From the NCBI GenBank assembly GCA_037783415.1, contig JAZGTN010000094.1:868001-932000 (forward strand): a DNA stretch of 64,000 nt, in the 5' to 3' direction. Both the position numbers and the translations under genes were made by a program. The notes under the pieces are model-generated. The model made no database searches. It had not been told where the DNA came from and was given only the letters and a program-made list of their open reading frames with translations. Numbering within the stretch: the first letter of the stretch is position 1; each line of letters starts with the position of its first letter. This DNA is from Leptasterias polaris. Taxonomy: Eukaryota; Echinodermata; Asteroidea; Forcipulatida; Asteriidae. Below, piece by piece: positions 25,328 through 37,170 of the stretch.

Positions 25328-26149
25328 GCCGGCCATGGAAACCAGTCAACTCGCCCCCCAGCAAAGTCGCCCACTACAAAGTCGCCCCCCCAGCAAAGTC
25401 GCCCACCACAAAGTCGCCCCCTCACTTACAAAGTCGCCCCCTGTCAAAGTCGCCCCTCACAAAGTCGCCCCCTGACAGAGTCGCCCCCTGACAGAGTCGC
25501 CCACCAACAAAGTCGCCCCCGACACTGTCGCCCCCTAACAAAGTCGCCCAGTGTATGGTTGAGCGACGTAAAGCCATATCACAAAAGTGAGGGCGCTTTT
25601 GAATATTTTGAAACAATAATATTAGCAAACGAAATGTACATGTACATGTACATATATCCCATGTAGTAGATAGATCTGTTACAGAAGGAATGCTACGTGA
25701 TTTTGAGCGTGCACGACGGGGTTTGAGCGTGTTTAATCTTTGTGTTGTAGCAGCTTCTTTTAAATATTAGAACACTAAAATAATATATATATATAGGGGG
25801 GCCTAACAGGTTATCAAGCAGAAGTGAACATGAGGGTGATGGGAAGTTATTTCACGAGTGTTTATTTTGAGAAGTTTGGACTGTGTCCAGTGTGATTCAT
25901 CTATGCTTGCAGTGTGTGTCATCACCATTGCGAGCCTCAAGTGATCTTCTTTATACTACTACTAGCGGGATGCCGCGCTTCGCGCGGCACCCCCGCTAGA
26001 AATCATTGCGTATAAAATGCTAAAATGACAGGGGGCGACTTTGTAAGTGAGGGGGCGACTTTGTAGTGGGCGACTTTGCTGGGGGCGACTTTGTAGTGGG
26101 CGACTTTGCTGGGGGGCGAGTTGACTGGTATTCCAAATTCGCCGGCCAT
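25328..26149. mobile_element. Foldback element with inverted tandem arrays, upstream of ADA
   Basis: The left side (25351-25550) is a tandem array of AAAGTCGCCCCC-type units. The right side (26028-26127) is the same array inverted. The outer ~100 bases of the two sides are almost perfect reverse complements, including the flank CCAGTCAACTCGCC and a GGCCGGC next to it. About 480 bases lie between, with a CG-rich hairpin at 25962-25999. There is no transposase. The left end is only ~170 bases from ADA's start codon, so it abuts or overlaps the ADA promoter. The class is unknown. Confidence 0.8.
25962..25999. repeat. CTAG-bounded GC hairpin, copy 1
   Basis: Arm CTAGCGGGATGCCGCGC, loop TTC, and a nearly complementary arm ending CCCGCTAG. 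The same hairpin recurs at 35727-35766, and at both sites ATAAAATGC follows about 15-20 bases on. It may be an element end. Confidence 0.75.
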
Positions 26150-26250
26150 CAATGTACCCACACACACACGCACACTTGATGTAAACAAACTGCTATGTGA
26201 AAGCGCCCTCATTTGGCAATCTATTGCAAAATAAAGAATACAAGGGGCAA

Positions 26251-26458
26251 CCTCGTTCCCAGTGGTGTACGATCTCGCCGGGCGCCATGTTGTTTTCTTT
26301 CCCAGTTCACTGTCAGCCTCGCTACCGTGGGCAGCGCGCCGTATCGATACCTCTCGTCATGAGGGAGCAAGGCATGCTTGGAAAAAATGGCGCGGCGAGA
26401 TCGATCCCTGGGAACGAGGCTGGTTACGGCGCGCTGCATGCCCATGGTAGCGAGGCTC
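26251..26458. repeat. Imperfect foldback repeat, GC-rich
   Basis: CCTCGTTCCCAG...GATCTCGCCG and GCCTCGCTACCGTGGGC occur near the left side and recur reverse-complemented at 26385-26458. It is probably a rearranged MITE pair. The ORFs on both strands here (26197-26586 and 26221-26535) come from its GC-rich composition. Confidence 0.6.
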
Positions 26459-26472
26459 TGCACTGCACAAGT

Positions 26473-26984
26473 GGGTGCGTTCCACTTGCGCAAACAGCAG
26501 ATAGCGACCGTTCGTTGGGACGATTGGTGGCGCATTTCTTGATGTCAATGGCGGCGCTCTGTAAAGAAGATGGCGACACGGCATGAGTTGAATTTTGTTT
26601 AACTTGGTTTTTTGCTTGAGTTGAATTTTTGCATGAGTTGAATTTTGTTTAACTTGGTTTTTTGCTGTATTGTTGGTAAATTTTAGTCCTCGATTGTACA
26701 CCAAGACTTAATTAAGTTGTTATTTCAACTCCACCTGACTGCATTACCAACCACTAAAACACATTATAACTCATGATTTTCCTGACAAGAAAATAATATC
26801 GTCTGCTTACGTTTTGTTGTCCGCCATTTAAAAAAAAAACCCACCACTGACACCTCAGAAATACATTCGCCTGTGGTTGCGAACGCAACGTTCGCCAACG
26901 TTGTTGGCGCACAACTCGTTCCACTCAAAATTGTTGGCAAACGTTTGAAAACGTTGGCAACGTTTGCGCAACTGGAACGCACCC
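26473..26984. mobile_element. MITE with GGGTGCGTTCCA termini
   Basis: The left terminus GGGTGCGTTCCASTTGCGC is matched by its reverse complement at 26961-26984, over about 23 bases with one or two mismatches. The interior has further AACGTTGG palindromes. The length is 512 bp with no coding capacity. I could not define a target-site duplication. Confidence 0.72.
26581..26666 (+). repeat. Two-copy direct repeat
   Basis: A 35-base unit starting GCATGAGTTGAATTTTG occurs twice at a 50-base offset. It explains the ORF-like stretch nearby. Confidence 0.75.
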
Positions 26985-27576
26985 AAGGAGTATCATATTG
27001 CGAACCAATACGGAATCCCATTATAGTCTTGTAGGCAGTCCGGGTGGATGCTTTAGAGCAATTTCTTTGACACGGGGAGAGGGGGTGGGCGATATTTGGG
27101 GACCGCCATCTAGCGAATGCCATATTTTGTGGCGGACGGCCGCCACATACTATTAAAATCAAAATGGCGAGTGGTTACCCCTAATGCCTACTGAAACTAA
27201 TTTTCAGTGAGGGGTGGTGTTAAAACTCCAACAATTGATGCTACGTTGAGGGAGTCAATCGGTGAGTGAGTGTGGGATGTTAAAGGCGATGATGAAAGAG
27301 GCTATATATCTCTCCTCTCCCCGAAAAGGTTTCCTGGCTTCTTGATAGACAGAGTAAGAAGCATGCAGTTATGAAAGCGACTCAAAAATATCAAAATACT
27401 CAGTATAGACTACTCGGACACTTCAAGTTCACCTGTACTCAAGTACTACTCGGCTACCTGTTGCCTTTAGTACTCGGCAATACTTGATACTCGATCGACT
27501 GAAAAGCACTTGACTGCAACACAGGTCTCAGGAGTTCCAGTCCTTCCTAGTGGAGTTTGTGAAATTTAGATCGTCC

Positions 27577-27798
27577 TTACAGTCTCTCGCCAGCGTTGTC
27601 TTCTTGCCGCATTTTAGGGACTCTATGAGAGCTATGTAGCTCAACATCTCGGTTCCTCGATGCTCCAAATTGTTTCAGGAGCTCCTCTTGTGTCTTGCAT
27701 CCAGCATGGTGTGTAGGTTTTTTAGAACCCTCGTGTTGTTTTTCATCATCAGTCATGATCCTAAAAAACCTGTCATAACTCTTGGGTAGTGTCATCAT
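27577..27798 (-). CDS. Doubtful 73-aa ORF
   Basis: An open frame with a charged, protein-like composition (MMTLPKSYDRFFRIMTDDEK at the start, many Lys/Glu/His) and a stop after NAGERL. No family is recognised and no clear splice partners were found. It could be an exon of an unrecognised gene, a transposon remnant or chance. Confidence 0.22.
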   Translation of the reverse strand: MMTLPKSYDRFFRIMTDDEKQHEGSKKPTHHAGCKTQEELLKQFGASRNRDVELHSSHRVPKMRQEDNAGERL

Positions 27799-28095
27799 TC
27801 AATAGTCATCACATTTCTGATGACTAATTAATTTGGTGAACAATTAGTGATGGCTTAGACCTCTGCTCTAAGCATTGCTTCATCTATACGAAGCAAGCAC
27901 TGCTCGTTCCACTTGCAACTGGAGGAAGGCCTGATAACCCTACTTATGTTTTGTATCCAGAAACATTGATGTCACCCTATTCATGACCCTGTTGGGTGTA
28001 GACATTCCTTTAATCCACTCCCTGCTGGAATTTCAGGAAAGCCAAGGAATGTTTCTTGGCAGAAGTATATAGAAGAGACTGGGATGGGAGGATAG

Positions 28096-28446
28096 TTAAT
28101 CTTGACTCCGTATGACTTCAGGGTGGGCATTTATTACAGGAAGTACTGACGGTGGACCACTAAAACTGATCCGAGGCGGTTTGTAAGCGTCTATGATGAT
28201 CGTAACCCCACCCAACCAAGACACCACTTGCATTAAATGCTTGTGCAAATTGTGATTGAATGCGGATCGAGAAGCCAGCCAGGTCACGTGTCTTAGGTAG
28301 TTTTCATCATAATTATTAGAACGATACATTGTACAACAGTGTAGAGGGTACGTGTCATGATTGTCTCGCACGAGAAGGACATCAACATCAAAGTCATTGG
28401 CGGATCTTGACAAGTAATCGCAGTTTGCTCCTGACAAACCTCCCAT
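28096..28446 (-). CDS. Doubtful 116-aa ORF
   Basis: This minus-strand ORF has a fairly protein-like composition, with the segments CDYLSRSANDFDVDVLLVRD and VVSWLGGVTIIIDAYKPP. A CCAAT box on the same strand lies near 28575. No domain is recognised. The 73-aa ORF about 300 bases downstream on the same strand could belong with it, but I found no convincing intron. Confidence 0.25.
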   Translation of the reverse strand: MGGLSGANCDYLSRSANDFDVDVLLVRDNHDTYPLHCCTMYRSNNYDENYLRHVTWLASRSAFNHNLHKHLMQVVSWLGGVTIIIDAYKPPRISFSGPPSVLPVINAHPEVIRSQD

Positions 28447-28980
28447 ATTCAGTTGGGGTCAAAATAGGATGGTTCGCCCTGGCCCACCTGTCTCAAAATG
28501 CGCATACGGACGAGGACGGAGTAGAGCCCCAAATTGTGGTGCTCTGTCGGACATGGTGTGTCCTCATTCCTGATTGGTCAACAGGCGTGGGATGTATACC
28601 CTACTTTGTTACACACATCTCTTGCTGTTTCGCTATTTGTTGTCGTCACGTGGGGATTCATTATACATTGGCTCTGAGGCACGGCATTTAGGCCCGTCTA
28701 GTTTGCCAATACTTATATAAATCACTGTCATTAATTATACTTTCATTAATTAAGGTAAGTTGCCTTCCTCTCAGGTTTCGGATCAATTTTTAAAATTTTG
28801 CTGATTATTTAAGTTTAAGCCGAGCTCCTTCATAGGCCTACATTGTGCAAACTGTCTTCGTCCAAGTCAATAGTATTGTTTTCGTGGTTTTAAAGATAGG
28901 CCTAAATCAATTTCCTCTACTATCCACTCTGCAAAACCAAAAGTGGAGCCTATACTTTGGAGTACTGTGGGCTTTTGCAA

Positions 28981-29040
28981 AAATTAGTTAGTGGCCTGAC
29001 TTTTCGACCCGTAGTAGAGTCATTCTCGAAGGCTAAATGA
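28981..29040 (-). repeat. Dispersed repeat (TTTAGCCTTCGAGAAWGACT), copy 1
   Basis: Reverse-complemented, this matches 61642-61706 over about 55 bases, including GACTCTRCTA and CAGGCCA. It is probably the tail of an interspersed retroelement family; the class is not determined. Confidence 0.6.
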
Positions 29041-32000
29041 CAAAACAACACAGGTATTCTGGTGTAACAAAAGCAGTAACTAATAAGTGGAAAGAGATGA
29101 CATAGATGAAAGCACACAGAAAAACAGGGGTTGAACAAAGAGGAGGGTGACAAAAGGGGGTTATATGGGAAAGGGCTGGTTTTTACCCAAGGGGTGGGGA
29201 ACACAGTGTAATTGCCGATCAAGAGAGTGTCAATGTTGACTCCGAGACTCTTCGACGCGACCCTTGAAGAAGTTTTCGAGAGTTGGTAAAGAAGGTATCA
29301 TCATCGAATGATAGCATTTGTAATTATTGTCAAATCGTCTGAAGATGAAGCCGTATATTATCAGACTCGAAAGCACAGACTTACAAAGGAAAGACAGATT
29401 TCATGACTAACACCTTTTCCCCTGGAACGTCAAAATAGAAAACGAATTTGGTCGAATCTTAAATATGTAAGATACAACTATGGAAGAAGTGCCCACAATA
29501 ACCAACGGCAGGGTGTGATGTATCAAAAGAAATCTTCTGCAAAATAAATCTGCCAATATCACTGATTTGACCAGAGCTGCTCTCAACGGTGACCACTGCA
29601 TCTGTGTAATACGTATACGGGAAATTCGTAGATTTTGGTCAGTGGTCACCCAATACAAATTCAATTCAATGACAAACAATGTTGATTGTCATGATAATAA
29701 TTATAACTAACTTAAATGTTATTGTCCATGTGTAGGCCTATACTATAATATGGAGAATACAAAGAATAGAGAATATAAAAGGTACGATACGAAATAAAAA
29801 GTAATTAATAATGCGATACAATATACAAAGATACATTTGGGTAAGGGCTGTACAGGTTTGAATAGAAACATTGTGAAATTAAGAAAAAATACACATGAAA
29901 TGTATAAAAAATGCACACGCTATTTCCACTTCACAGCGCTTAGTAAAACTATTGCTGAAATTTGTTGGTCTTTAGACATAATTATGTAGAGGGTTTAGGA
30001 GGTGAGTTGGGTCACGAAGAATAATACTAAAATTTAGTCAGGAGACAGTCTTCCATAATTCCTTGCTTGCTTTTGGTTTCTGCTCCAATAATCCTGTTAG
30101 TACATACCCGTCTGGCGATGACTGAATTTGATGATTGCAATCGTCCGTGGTGTCTCATGGAGGACTCCGTACAAATACAAGACACAGTCATGATTATTAT
30201 AATTCCATTTAGAATGACGTAGTATTAAGTCAGTGGGCAAATAGTCGTTCAAAGATCACTTGGCACAACACAGTCACTGTTTGCAGTGAAGAGACATTAT
30301 TACGAGATTATACATTAGGATATAGATGTGTGTGTTAGGAACATACCGACGAGGCCAACAGAAAGGTGGGTAAATTATCGTTGTTTTATATTCTGGGGTT
30401 GATACAAATTATCCCTTTTTTGATGCATAGGATAATATTCCTACAATGATGTAAATTAAGTTGATATTAAGTTCCAGGTGTTTAAGCACAACTTTGTTTT
30501 ATGTTTTATATTGTGACAGATAATGAATAGTCTTGGTGTGATTGGGCGCACTATACACAGAAAATTAATGAATACTCCATATTATGATAAAGCACTATAG
30601 TAAATAGTAGCCTGTTTCTGAAGTATTTCATAGACACCTAGGTATACCCGTTTCCATGTGACGGGTACAAGCTGAATTCAATTAAGTCAAACTGGATCTA
30701 ATGCGAGTCAAGTCCGATGTACATATCCAGTGGTGGTAGAGCAAACCTAAATTAGGGGTCGAGCCTGAGTTAGGCCGAGCCTATTTATCAAACTCAAAGC
30801 TATATCTATTTTATGGAAGGAACCAAAACCCTTTTTATATTTATCCACAATTTATTCCCGTCAAAAATAGTCCTTTGTTGTCTGTGAATGAGCAAATAAA
30901 AAAATAATAAAAAAACGACATTGAAATTCAATTTTTTAGAAGCCGAAGTTAAAAATATGATTTTTGTAAATACAATGTAGGCCTAATGTATGTTTCTTTG
31001 TTATGTGTGATCATGACATAAGTTTAAATAGAAACCACAACAGTCATTGTGTTTATGGTGTTAAAGATATTCCTCTAAGGCAAAGAGAAAGTAATGTCAC
31101 CGAAGCATTTGCTGTACACAGTTCATATCCTGTCACCACGACAGTCATCTAGCTTATTGCCGTGGTTACCAAAGCTGGTGACAAGTTCAACATGTTGTCA
31201 GACCATGGAGACGGATTACAATGTCGTCTGCACGTGACCTTGGGAAGATGGGGAATGATTGAAACGAAAAAAGGAAAAATTCAAAAACGTGATGCACTTT
31301 CCCTTTCGCACTGCACTGCATTTCGTTGCAAAACTTGTCTGGCACTCTCAGTCTCCTCGTAAAACATTGACATGTCCATGAGTTTCCCCTCCTTATAACA
31401 GACGAAAAATGACATGGAATAATTGTGTACTTTAATGACGTCATTTGATCATCTTCACAAATGACAACAGTTTGCAGTCTGCCTATTAGTAAACTTTGCT
31501 TAGTAAATTCATGCGGGAAGATCGACTCAAAATGTTTGTCGCTCATAGCCAGCTCAGTCATTCGTTTACCTTTCTTTTTTAGAAGTTGTATAATATTATT
31601 TAAAGCCTATCAAGTTATAAACCACGAGGGAATTTAAAGTTGTGTGATTAAGTTCGATAATTACAAATTACGTCTCTGTAAATACTTCAAGTTAAGAATA
31701 CCATGCAAGAAGGACCGAAAATCCTCTATCCACGCTTGTTATAGGCGTAACTCTGATAAAAAATAGTAAATTTAAGCTATTCATGTGAAGCTTTCCTTTA
31801 ACCAAACCACTAAGTCCATAGCAGACAACACCCTGACAATGTTCCTTCTTATGTACAACAACAAGACGACGATGATGCTGACTCCCAGCTTTTGTTTGTA
31901 TGGATAAGGATAAACACAGCAGACCTCCGGGGTCAGTGAGAGAGACACGGTGGTGTACATGTACAAGACACGTACAGCTAAATAGGCTTATAAATCAGCT

Positions 32001-34238
32001 TCACTTCTCGATCAAGCTTCTGTAGACGTGGTTGGATTACATGGGAACCACTCCGTATAGTGCATCGCCTTGCAAACAAGCTAAACAAAGCTCTATCCTG
32101 CCCGTAATTTAAACCAACCAACCAACCCATGACATTCTCCTGTTTAAACAGTCCAAGACCTTGTGAGTGATTGTACAAATAAGTGACTAGTGTTCGTGTA
32201 GTTTGCTGGCTCCATGCTGGTTATTGGCAGCGTACCATCTCGCTGAGACCAGACAATCTCAACTAAACGTGGAATTAACACCAATCGGCGTCACAGAGCC
32301 TGTTCAGAGCTGCTGCGTTCTGATCCAGCACAGTACAGGTAAGTCTGCTGGGAACTATAAAACAGAGTTAAGGACTGCTTGGAAGTATTCTTTTAGTCCT
32401 TTTGTCTGAATTTGTAGTCCTTTTGTCTGAATTTTATGAAAAGGGAAAGTGGAAATGATAATTCTGTGCAAGTTGAGTTGCATGATAGTTATTATAAATC
32501 TGTAGATAGATAGATACTAGATTTGTTACTAAGTCTTACTCTTAGATAGCATTTATTGTCCACATTGTAGGATTAGTGTTTTAGCCTGCTAATTAATCCT
32601 TGATCTCGATGTTGCTTTAATAACGTATTCCGTTGATGCACTTACAGAGAATCCGTGCTGTTACGGATGCTTTCGCTGCCTATAAACCCTTTGCGCCAAG
32701 CATTGGTTACGATCTTTTGAAGACCGAGATGGAATCTCGTGCACACGGACTATGGATCGTCTGAAGACATTTTGTCATTCCTTTAAATTTGCAAATTTTT
32801 CTAGGCTATAAATGGTGATGTGTTCTGTGTTTCCTCGCGTGCAGAAGAAAGAAGATAATGATGCATCGAGAAAACATGATTATTGCTTTGATTTAGAATG
32901 AAAGGACACTATTCTGTGCAAGCAATGTATTTCTAAAGAATTAAACGAGCACACGCCCATCGTCCTGTACTTGGCTGGACCACGGCTAGACATCCACAAG
33001 GTTTCTACACAAAGTGCAGATCCAGTGTTGTTTTAACTTTTTATTTCCTTAGCTTAGCAAGCTCTCTTAATATAGATAGTTTTTTTTATGGATAACGTAT
33101 CTACTTATTTTTCCACGATTCCCAAGTTGTCAGTATACCACCTATCTCCTAATGATCATTATGGTCCGGGGTAGATTATCTTGTTTACCAATTAGAAGAG
33201 ATTGCCTTTGCCTGAGTCCCATTCAACTCTTCGCCTCATGGGGTAACGTCTTCAAGTGACCTTTATCCAAGTTTGTGCATCTTCCTTACGTAGCCATGTT
33301 CTTAATGAGGAGTTGTGGTTTTAAGCCAGTGGTGTGTCTTTGTGTGCGTTTATATAAGCCTAACCATTGAAAAAAGAGTAGACCCACAGTTTCTGTATGG
33401 TCTAACCGTAAAGCAAGGACTAGCTGTGGGGAGTATAACAAAGTCTCTATACAACACACAAGAGACCACTTGTTGTGATGACACTTCATCCAGAATCTTA
33501 CTATAGTTGCAGTGTTGGCTACAGCATGGATACAGCAATACAAAACCGTTTAACCGTAAGCAATAAGTCGGCTTGCCCACATACATCCCTTTCAGTATAA
33601 CTAAATCCTTTCTTAATAGTCTGTGCTGTTGCAAGATTTCTTCAGAGCGTTTACCTAAAAGTTTATGAAGGTGTGTTTGTGGCTCAGAACAGACGGGTTA
33701 CAGTTGGAAGTATATTGGAAACGAGGATCGTCAACATTCAAAGTAAAACGAACAATCTAGTGAACAAAGCATTACAATTTTGAAGAGGAAAATATCCAAT
33801 GCCCGTCTTAAATCTTGAGGCAATAAAAAAAATAAAAATCCAACTCAAGATAATGCTCGTGAAGAGAGCTCATTATAGGTAATTATAATGAATATTTCAT
33901 CACAATGGGGGTGATGCATCATTGGCATTTCTCATTAAATCTTGTAATTTACAACAACCTATTATTCATTTATAAATCTTTAGGTAGTCATGTTTCCGAG
34001 AAGTATCCGATCACAGTTCTTCTGATCAGGAATTTTGTGCTGATGTGACTATTTCGATTTATTGAAATCGAAAGAACAACTGGGTTTGGAGGGACGTTGA
34101 CCCTTTTCTCACATATGGCAGTATATATAATTTAAGTAGATATATAATTTAGTGTAAGAAAAAAAAAATAGTAAGAAAAATATTTTTCTGGATAGCAGTC
34201 TATTTCATTTGATTTACTGATTCTAAATAAAAAGGTGT
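29041..34238. other. Gene-free region
   Basis: No exon with splice support on either strand. A strong donor-like site (CAG/GTAAGT at 32338-32343) follows a GC-richer stretch at 32200-32338 and could be the untranslated first exon that gene B needs, but nothing proves this. Several TAGGCCTA palindromes occur here. Confidence 0.4.
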
Positions 34239-34413
34239 ATAGACCTTATGCGTTGACGTCACCAAGCCGTCATCTTAGAGGTAAACTGATGATGAAACAA
34301 TGGGAACGCAGATTTGTACCCGCGGCGCACAGGCCATGGCCAATGAACATCTTCCTTTTGACCTCTAGGCGAGGGCGCCCTACTCAAATGACGTCATGTG
34401 CATAAGGTGTATT
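34239..34413. mobile_element. MITE with ACCTTATGC / TGACGTCA termini
   Basis: ACCTTATGCRYTGACGTCA at the left is mirrored at the right end (TGACGTCATGTGCATAAGGT). An inner pair TTAGAGGT/ACCTCTA extends the foldback. About 175 bp. Confidence 0.7.
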
Positions 34414-35518
34414 GTGACTTTAACCGCAAATCTTCTCGTAACCAACAAAACCACAACATAAAAACGGATGTGTTTCAGACAAAACAAGCAGGGGCGGATC
34501 CAGGATTTTCCAAACGGGGGGGCGTGAAAATTTACCAAGCAGCAAATGGTGAATGCAATTTGTGGCTCCTATTACGAGCGCGTAACGTGAAGCCCTTACG
34601 GCATGGGCCGGTTCCGGGGCCCGCTTAAATGCTCCGAAACAGTTAGGATTCTAGATGCTCTGTGGTGCGATCTCATGCAATATCTGACCACTTTTGTTTT
34701 AGCAAGATCATCATTAAAACTTAATTTTCGAGTTGGGAGTCATTGATTTGAATCAGCCATCCTGAGTTATAAAAATCAAAATGTAGGCTACAATATAATA
34801 CTTATTCAGGGGAAAAAACTGTTGGGTGAGACAAACGATAGTGCAATTTTTAATATAATTAACCAAATAGGGTCTCTTTGTCTATAATTGTTCACATACT
34901 TGAGGATTCGAATGTGACATGTTACTACTGATAAGAACAAGTTGTGCTTGTCTTCAGTGACAGCGCGATCGAGCAACAATAACACTAATGTACGAAAATG
35001 TGAGGGTAGGCCTATTGGCCTAGCCCCCCTTCCCCAGCCCTGCATCGTATCGGTGTACTATCTGCACAATTGATAATTACTAGTTTAAAAGAAACACAAC
35101 AGATATTAACCCTCTTTCTTGAATACACAAAAAATCTGTGATTTTCTGAACAGAGTGAGACACCATGATTATACAATGTTATGTCTTCACGAGCCCCATA
35201 TACATGTAGGGCCAATCCACTCCGTTCGTATCCTTGCCAATTGGGCCTAGTACCATTGCAATCATATTGTTGTGTCCGATGTAATTTTTAAATTCGGGTT
35301 ATAAAACTTATCGATCAAATAATGCTACTGTAGGCCTACTCATTGTAGAAAGCCCTAATGCTAAACCTTTTTTGTTTAAACATCACGGATTTTGGGGGAA
35401 AATTGGATGCCTTTCGAGTCGCGAGAGTGAATTTTTTGATCACGTATTAACAACTTGCGCGAGAAACATACTATTACTAGTTGGGTTCCCTGAACAATTT
35501 CACAACATTTATACGATC

Positions 35519-35648
35519 TAATGGGGACCAGACTGGTTTACATAACGCATAATATCTTTTGCGCAGACGGGCTTAAGATGCGCACCGCATTACACGTATT
35601 TCACAAAACCTTGATGGCGCGCTGAGTGAATCAGTCTGGTCCCCATTA
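35519..35648. mobile_element. 130-bp MITE (TAATGGGGACCAGACTG ends)
   Basis: Inverted ends of about 20 bases with near-perfect pairing, bounded by TA. The interior is GC-richer and CpG-containing. No coding capacity. A TA target site would suit the Tc1/mariner group, but the ends are not diagnostic. Confidence 0.82.
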
Positions 35649-35726
35649 AATATCAGCAGTTGATCGTATAACTGTTGTGGATTGTTGTGGGAACCTGACA
35701 ATGGTTTTTGAGCAAGTTAATAATTA

Positions 35727-35766
35727 CTAGCGGGATGCCGCGCTTCGCGCGCGCGGCACCCGCTAG
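35727..35766. repeat. CTAG-bounded GC hairpin, copy 2
   Basis: Same hairpin as at 25962-25999 with two extra CG/GC bases at the loop side. It is again followed by TTGCNNATAAAATGC, so the homology runs past the hairpin. Confidence 0.75.
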
Positions 35767-35828
35767 GTGGGCGCGATTCTTGCACATAAAATGCGACCAC
35801 GGTGCATGGGGTGGGGGGGGGGGGGGGG

Positions 35829-36054
35829 AATAGACCCTTCCCATGAAATATTTAAATTGCACTTCACGCGTGCGCACTTACACTGCTGGTTGGCAAAATG
35901 ATGGAACATTGCCCCTTTTGTGTGGGGCTGATGGTGGCGTGACGCAGACGCGCTTGTGCGTCTACTTAGTGCACAACTCTATGGCGTTTGCCAACCAGCA
36001 GGGTCTGTACGCATACGTGAATGTAATTAGCATATTTCATGGGAAGGGTCTATT
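35829..36054. mobile_element. 226-bp MITE (AATAGACCCTTCCCATGAAA ends)
   Basis: The first ~70 bases and the last ~70 bases are inverted copies, with a near-perfect outer 22 and an inner CTGCTGGTTGGCAAA. The core includes a GACGCAGACGCGC...GCGTC foldback. The termini include TA, a likely target duplication. Confidence 0.85.
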
Positions 36055-36177
36055 GGAGAGGATATCAGAGTTTATAACTTTAAGAATTGGTTTGGTAAAG
36101 ATATTTAAAATCTGTACGCAATGTAGTTATGTCCTAATGATAAAATGTTGAGCATGCAAAAGGTGTTGAGTGCGGTC

Positions 36178-36197
36178 GAAGGCGAAGCGTCGCCTTC
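36178..36197. repeat. Short perfect hairpin
   Basis: GAAGGCGA, loop AGCG, TCGCCTTC: an 8-bp perfect stem, 120 bases right of the 226-bp MITE. Confidence 0.6.
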
Positions 36198-36399
36198 CCT
36201 CACCCTTTTCGCCCCCTTTTCTCGACTACGAAGCATAAGTTGGGGTGTGTTTTAATATTTGGGAAGGATATAAAAAGGCAATGATGCATGCTTGGCATGA
36301 TATGTAGGTTTTTGGATATATCAAGACTTTTTGAATATCCAACAAAGGCCTGAGTAATTCATGAAATATATGCTTCTGTGCTCCTACAATTTGTCAAAT

Positions 36400-37170
36400 G
36401 TTTGAATTTATGTATAATACTTGATTTCCTTTTTTCTTTATTTCTGGATTTCTTTGTGTCTCTATCTCTTTATTTCTTAAATGTGTCTTTGTTTCTATAT
36501 TTTCTCTTTCTGAATATCCGTGTTTGCCCGTGGTGAACTTTGTATTTTCTCAGTATTCTATTTCATTGTTTCTGTAATTAGGCCTATTATGTGTTTTTCT
36601 GACTCAGTGGTCTGTTTGTCTTTTTATTTGTTTATTTTGTTTATGTCTTAGTTTCGTTATTTCCTTAGTTGCAGGGGGCCTATTATTTATCTCTGATATG
36701 TTTCTTGATATCTATTGATGTTTTTATGTCACTATGTTACAGTTGATTTCGATGTTTCTATGTCACTATTTCTGTGTTTTTTTAATTATTTCGGCATGCG
36801 TTTGTTTCCGTATTTCGTTCTTCTAGATTTTGTAAATGGTTGATAATACAATAATAATGTTAAGTATTACAGGGGTGTGATTTTGCACATTTTGTTGATG
36901 ACAGTTTTGTAAACTTGTTTTTGTCTTGACAGACCCTGTTGTTCAAATTTTATTCATCGTACGTCTAAAGATTTAAATAGGAAACGAAAATAATAAAAAA
37001 ATGATTTGTGTGTTTTCGTTTTCCTTTATTTGTTCCTTTCTGTCTCTCTTTGATTTCTTGATTTATATGCTTGTTTGGAGGAGGCTATATTTTTGTCCAT
37101 TTTCCCTTTATTTCATTGTGTCGTTATTTCTTGCTTTCTTTATGCCTTGTTTCTTTATTTCTTTATTGCT
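36400..37170. repeat. T-rich low-complexity region
   Basis: Irregular TTTATTTCTTT-type sequence on the plus strand. The short hydrophobic ORF at 37001 is a product of it. Confidence 0.6.

Noticed and set aside
25962..25999. Firm Helitron/Helentron classification of the CTAG hairpin
   Set aside because: Only the hairpin and CTAG fit; no TC start, no AT insertion site or Rep/helicase remnant was found.
26197..26704. Overlapping ORFs of 104-129 aa on both strands
   Set aside because: They fall in a GC-rich foldback repeat, and neither strand shows a protein-like family or splice sites.
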